Of a DNA stretch of 64,000 nucleotides, positions 60,248 through 64,000 are shown piece after piece (the first letter of the stretch is position 1; every line of letters begins with the position of its first letter). Origin of the DNA: Sphingobacteriales bacterium 46-32 (GTDB lineage: Bacteria; Bacteroidota; Bacteroidia; Chitinophagales; Chitinophagaceae). The DNA lies in the NCBI GenBank assembly GCA_001898485.1, contig MKTY01000020.1, positions 682,001 through 746,000 of the forward strand, given 5' to 3'. The notes beneath the pieces were generated by a model. The model saw nothing but the letters and a program-made list of their open reading frames with translations. It ran no database searches and was not told the DNA's origin. The position numbers and the translations under genes are program-made.

Positions 60248-61627
60248 TTACAGTCCTGCCGTCTCTTCACTTTTATATCTCTGCAGATTGGGGCATTCCT
60301 GCGCCGTTACTCTGTCTACATTAATGTAGTAGAGGTCCATTTTTGTCTCGATCCATTTGCTCAGCGCTTCTCTTTTCTTTTCCTCAAGGGCGGCTCCGGC
60401 AATCTTGCTGTAGTCATCACGGAGATTCATTCTATGGGGTTCTGAACGTGATTTGAGGTATACGATACGTACGCCTTTTTTACCCTGGTCGGCAGTATAA
60501 GGAGCCGGAGTCGAAATCTCGCCTACTTTCAGTGTGCGCAAAACGGCTACGGTCTCATTATCCAGCTGGTCAATGGTGATATAAGGAGAGCCATCGCGAT
60601 TGGTAAAAAATGGGCCGGCAAATTTGGCTGTAGGATCTTCCGAGTACTGTCTGGCCGCATCATTGAAAGCAATGGAGCCCGACAGGATGCGGGTGCGGAT
60701 AGAATCGAGTTTCGCTTTGCCCTGTACGATTTCGGCATCGGTTACAGGGGGTATACGCAGGATCATACGCACATCTGCATCATCGCCCCGGCGATCTACC
60801 ATCTGGATCAGGAAATAACCAAAGTTGTCTGATTTTACCGGTACGGATATTTCGCCGTTTTTAAGACGGAAAGCGGTAGACAGAAATATAGGGTCCCAGC
60901 TTTTTTCGTTTCGGTTGATCTGATAAAAACCGCCCCGGTCCTTACTACCCGGATCCTGTGATACCTGCTTGGCCAGCTGCTCGAAGGAAGTAGCCTTACT
61001 TTCTATCTGCTTCTTATAGTTCAGCATTTCCGTAAAGATGTACTGCTCCAGGTCACGCGAGGCTTTTGGCAGCAATACAATCTGCCCCACTTCCAGCTCC
61101 GATTCAAAGAAGGGAAGGCTGTCTTTGGGTATGCGGTCAAAAAAGGTTTTTACTTCTGTGGGTGTGATCTTGACACTGCCAACGATTTTTTGCTGCATGG
61201 CTTCTGCCAGTTTGCGTTCACGTACCGATTCGCGGGCATCGTCTTTGATCTGGTATACTGTTTTTCCGGCTACACGCTCCAGTTCTTCTTTCGAACCAAG
61301 CTCGCGGATGAAGTAGCGGATACGCTGGTCCAGTTCGGCTTCTACATCCTCATCGGTCACGGGAAGTGAATCTTTTTCTGCCTGCAGCATCAGCACTTTG
61401 GATACCAGGGCCTGATCCATGAGCATACAAAAGGCATTGGGAGGTAGTGTGGCTCCCTGACGCTCGGCATCCTGTAATGAAGTCCTGATATCAGACTGCA
61501 GAATCACACGGTCGCCAACAACGGCCACCACTTTATCAGCCACTACTTTTTTTGACTGGCCCTGCGCCATCAGCATCCCGGAAAGCATAAGACAGATGGC
61601 AGTCAGTATTTGTTTTGTGTACTTCAT
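60248..61627 (-). CDS. SurA-type periplasmic peptidyl-prolyl isomerase/chaperone
   Basis: 459 residues from ATG 61627. Signal peptide (ILTAICLMLSGMLMAQG), then the SurA N-domain opening VADKVVAVVGDRVILQSDI. Parvulin 1: ELEVGQIVLLPKA ... SQDPGSKDRGGFYQI. Parvulin 2: VRMILRIPPVTDAEI ... ARQYSEDPTAKFAGPFF. It escorts outer-membrane proteins. Spacing and order on the strand: infB lies upstream, separated by 91 bp and a hairpin. Confidence 0.9.
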   Translation of the reverse strand: MKYTKQILTAICLMLSGMLMAQGQSKKVVADKVVAVVGDRVILQSDIRTSLQDAERQGATLPPNAFCMLMDQALVSKVLMLQAEKDSLPVTDEDVEAELDQRIRYFIRELGSKEELERVAGKTVYQIKDDARESVRERKLAEAMQQKIVGSVKITPTEVKTFFDRIPKDSLPFFESELEVGQIVLLPKASRDLEQYIFTEMLNYKKQIESKATSFEQLAKQVSQDPGSKDRGGFYQINRNEKSWDPIFLSTAFRLKNGEISVPVKSDNFGYFLIQMVDRRGDDADVRMILRIPPVTDAEIVQGKAKLDSIRTRILSGSIAFNDAARQYSEDPTAKFAGPFFTNRDGSPYITIDQLDNETVAVLRTLKVGEISTPAPYTADQGKKGVRIVYLKSRSEPHRMNLRDDYSKIAGAALEEKKREALSKWIETKMDLYYINVDRVTAQECPNLQRYKSEETAGL

Positions 61628-61654
61628 GGTACTCAAAAATAGTTGACCCTTTAA

Positions 61655-61668
61655 GCCCCTACAGGGGC
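61655..61668. terminator. Hairpin after infB
   Basis: GCCCC (61655-61659), loop TACA, GGGGC (61664-61668), in a GC-rich stretch 50 bp beyond the infB stop. A short TTAAA follows on the minus strand; efficiency uncertain. Confidence 0.5.
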
Positions 61669-61718
61669 CCGGGGGTTATTTAACAAAAGTTTCAGGTGCA
61701 CCGCCGCAGGGGCGTTGC

Positions 61719-64000
61719 TTACAGTGTGCGTTTTACTTCTTCCACTTCATAGGCTTCCACTACATCGCCTGCGCGCAGGTCAGCGTAGTTTTTGATGGTA
61801 AGACCGCATTCCATACCGGCCTGTACGTCTTTTACATCGTCTTTGAAGCGTTTGAGAGAAGCCAGTTCGCCCACTACATTTTCACCGATCGGGAATACCA
61901 CGATACCATCGCGGATCAGGCGCACTTTAGAGTCGCGTTTGATCTTACCGTCACGCACGTAGCAACCGGCAACGGTGGCTTTGTCGAAGCGGTAAACCTC
62001 GCGTATTTCCACATTGGCCACGATTTTTTCCTGTACGGTTGGTTCAAGCATGCCTTCCATGGCGCTGCGAATCTCATCGATAGCCTGGTAGATGATCGAG
62101 TACATCTTGATCTCCACGCCTTCGGTTTCTGCCAGGCGGTTGGCCTGTGCAGAAGGACGCACGTTGAAGCCAATGATCACGGCATCTGAAGCAGCGGCCA
62201 GTACCACATCACCTTCAGAAATCTGACCCACACCTTTGAGCAGTACGCGTACAGCGATTTCTTCGGTCGACAGTTTCTGCAGTGAGTCGCTCAGGGCTTC
62301 TACCGAACCATCCACGTCACCTTTGATAATCACGTTCAGTTCCTTGAAGTTACCCAGGGCCAGGCGGCGGCCAATCTCATCGAGTGTGATATGTTTCTTG
62401 GCGCGCATGCCCTGCTCGCGCAGTATCTGTGCACGGCGGTTGGCTATATCTTTAGCTTCGGCCTCGTCTTCATACACTTTGAATTTCTCACCGGCCTGGG
62501 GGGCTCCGTTAAGACCCAGGATTACGGCAGGTGCAGAAGGACCGGCAGCATCTTCGCGTTTGTTACGCTCATTGAACATGGCTTTTACACGGCCATAGTA
62601 TTGTCCGCTCACCACCAGGTCACCGGCATTGAGGGTACCATTTTCTACCAGCAATGTCGCTACATAGCCACGGCCTTTATCGAGCGAAGCTTCGATGATA
62701 GTACCGGTAGCTTCGCGATTGGGATTGGCTTTGAGGTCCAGCAACTCGGCTTCCAGCAATATTTTCTCCAGGAGCTTGTCGATATTGAGGCCTTTTTTGG
62801 CCGCAATTTCCTGGCTTTGATATTTACCGCCCCACTCTTCTACCAGCAGGTTCATCTGAGCCAGCTGTTCGTAGATTTTTTGCGGGTTGGCACCGTCTTT
62901 ATCGATTTTGTTGATAGCAAAGATCATGGGTACACCTGCTGCCTGTGCGTGGCTGATGGCCTCACGGGTTTGGGGCATTACCGCATCGTCTGCGGCAATC
63001 ACGATCACAGCTATATCGGTTACTTTAGCACCGCGGGCACGCATGGCCGTAAAGGCTTCGTGACCGGGAGTATCCAGGAAGGTGATTTCTTTGCCGTTGG
63101 GCAGGCTTACCTGGTAGGCACCGATGTGCTGGGTGATGCCACCCGCCTCACCGGCTACTACGTTGGCATTGCGGATATAGTCGAGCAAAGATGTTTTACC
63201 ATGGTCAACGTGACCCATGATGGTCACAATGGGTGAGCGGGGTTCCAGTTCATCTTCGGTGTCGGTATCCTCCTCTTCCTCCATCTCCATTTGTTTTTCC
63301 ATGTCGATGAACTCTACATCGAAGCCAAACTCGCTTGCCACCAGTTCGATTACTTCAGCATCGAGACGCTGATTGATCGACACCATGATACCCAGGCTCA
63401 TACACTTACTGATTACTTCAGCAAAGTTTACGTCCATCAGGTTAGCCAGTTCGCTTACACTGATGAATTCTGTTACCTGCAGTTTGTTGTCCTGGCTATC
63501 ATCCCCCATGGCGTCTGCCATTTCCTGGCGTTTTTCGCGACGCAGGCGGGCTTTCATGCCCTTGCCTTTACCACCACCGCCAGACAGCTTGGCCTGAGTT
63601 TCCTGTATTTTCTTTTGAATTTCTTTTTCGTCGATGAGTTTGTCTTCGCGACGTCCGCCACCCGGGCCACGGTGCTGATTGCGACCGGGACCGCCGGAGC
63701 GCCCGCGCTGGTCATGACGACCTCCTCCCTGGTGCTGACCGCCCTGGCCACCCGGACGACGATCGCCGGGACCTGCGCCACGGTTTTGCATGTTGGGAGC
63801 TCCGCCATCATTGCGCACTTCTTTCTTCTCGATCGGTATACGCTTGCGTTTGCGTTTTTCGTCTTTTTTGGGACGTGTATCGCTGTCGACAGGCAGTTCG
63901 ATCTTACCAAGAATTTTGGGGCCTTCGATTTTTTCGGCCCTGATATTTTCGATTACGGGAGGAGCTTCTTCTTCTGTTTTGGGCTCTGCCACTTCAGATT
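61719..64000 (-). CDS. infB: Translation initiation factor IF-2 (partial, N-terminus off window)
   Basis: The frame is open at base 64000; the first visible codon in frame reads ...[11 protein letters not shown]. The GTG at 63992 is internal. A Gly/Arg/Gln-rich N-terminal linker ([15 protein letters not shown]; about residues 75-110 of the visible part) precedes the IF2_N segment. G domain: [39 protein letters not shown]. Then the C-terminal domains to EVKRTL. It positions initiator tRNA on the ribosome. At least 757 residues are encoded here. Confidence 0.97.
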   Translation of the reverse strand, partial: SEVAEPKTEEEAPPVIENIRAEKIEGPKILGKIELPVDSDTRPKKDEKRKRKRIPIEKKEVRNDGGAPNMQNRGAGPGDRRPGGQGGQHQGGGRHDQRGRSGGPGRNQHRGPGGGRREDKLIDEKEIQKKIQETQAKLSGGGGKGKGMKARLRREKRQEMADAMGDDSQDNKLQVTEFISVSELANLMDVNFAEVISKCMSLGIMVSINQRLDAEVIELVASEFGFDVEFIDMEKQMEMEEEEDTDTEDELEPRSPIVTIMGHVDHGKTSLLDYIRNANVVAGEAGGITQHIGAYQVSLPNGKEITFLDTPGHEAFTAMRARGAKVTDIAVIVIAADDAVMPQTREAISHAQAAGVPMIFAINKIDKDGANPQKIYEQLAQMNLLVEEWGGKYQSQEIAAKKGLNIDKLLEKILLEAELLDLKANPNREATGTIIEASLDKGRGYVATLLVENGTLNAGDLVVSGQYYGRVKAMFNERNKREDAAGPSAPAVILGLNGAPQAGEKFKVYEDEAEAKDIANRRAQILREQGMRAKKHITLDEIGRRLALGNFKELNVIIKGDVDGSVEALSDSLQKLSTEEIAVRVLLKGVGQISEGDVVLAAASDAVIIGFNVRPSAQANRLAETEGVEIKMYSIIYQAIDEIRSAMEGMLEPTVQEKIVANVEIREVYRFDKATVAGCYVRDGKIKRDSKVRLIRDGIVVFPIGENVVGELASLKRFKDDVKDVQAGMECGLTIKNYADLRAGDVVEAYEVEEVKRTL

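Overview
The window reads as a chromosomal segment of a Bacteroidota bacterium, most likely of the Chitinophagaceae/Chitinophagales. The pointers are TAnnTTTG-type promoter boxes with few Shine-Dalgarno sequences, TTG starts, an S46 dipeptidyl-peptidase, a bacterial GH3 protein, DUF1328 and Lmo0937-type small membrane proteins, a long PurF-like amidotransferase and LytS/LytTR pairs. The genus cannot be fixed from the sequence. No rRNA, tRNA, CRISPR array, transposase or phage gene was seen.

Left part (1-5.3 kb): a sigma-54 (NtrC-type) response regulator cut by the window edge, a single-domain response regulator and a CHASE3 histidine kinase, followed by small stress-type genes (Lmo0937-like, a pair encoding a conserved small protein and a 12-cysteine helical-bundle protein, DUF1328). 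A near-perfect sigma-54 promoter precedes the pair. Then come obg, an S46 peptidase, an outer-membrane protein with a dipeptide epimerase, alkA, mnmD and a LytS/LytTR system. Next to that system is a two-domain fasciclin lipoprotein whose upstream region has a 9-bp direct repeat at exactly 21-bp spacing, the geometry of a LytTR operator.

Middle part (15.4-31.5 kb): mostly housekeeping and envelope genes. These are a Tat-exported oxidoreductase, cysS, a membrane-anchored EEP-family protein, two tandem rhomboid proteases, rlmD, a thioredoxin-fold protein, a double-rotamase foldase, metF, lptB, a GH3 protein and fabG.

Polysaccharide locus (31.6-48.7 kb): fourteen leftward genes from 48669 to 33788, tightly packed for the most part, plus a GT2 and a convergent O-antigen-ligase gene. 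They encode glycosyltransferases, rfbC/rfbD and a further SDR epimerase, two RgpF-like (rhamnan synthesis F) proteins, two paralogous zinc-ribbon methyltransferases, and a Wzm/Wzt ABC exporter whose ATPase is short. Together they suggest synthesis and export of a deoxyhexose (probably rhamnose) rich surface glycan. The core from about 33.8 to 43.7 kb is visibly richer in A+T than its surroundings.

Right part (49-64 kb): a crotonase and a PaaZ-type fusion enzyme, adk, msrB, an aminotransferase, a 48-residue lipoprotein, a MurG-like glycosyltransferase, a SixA-type phosphatase, a PurF-like amidotransferase, a SurA-type foldase and infB (cut by the right edge).

The most unusual feature is in the intergenic DNA. 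Many gaps hold arrays of degenerate 7- or 8-nt words, usually as two reverse-complementary arms. Two ~165-bp copies flanking alkA also share an interior hairpin with a compensatory base-pair change. Two larger tandem arrays grew out of such arrays and took in neighbouring DNA: the 3' end of the DUF1328 gene, and sequence beside the rlmD start.
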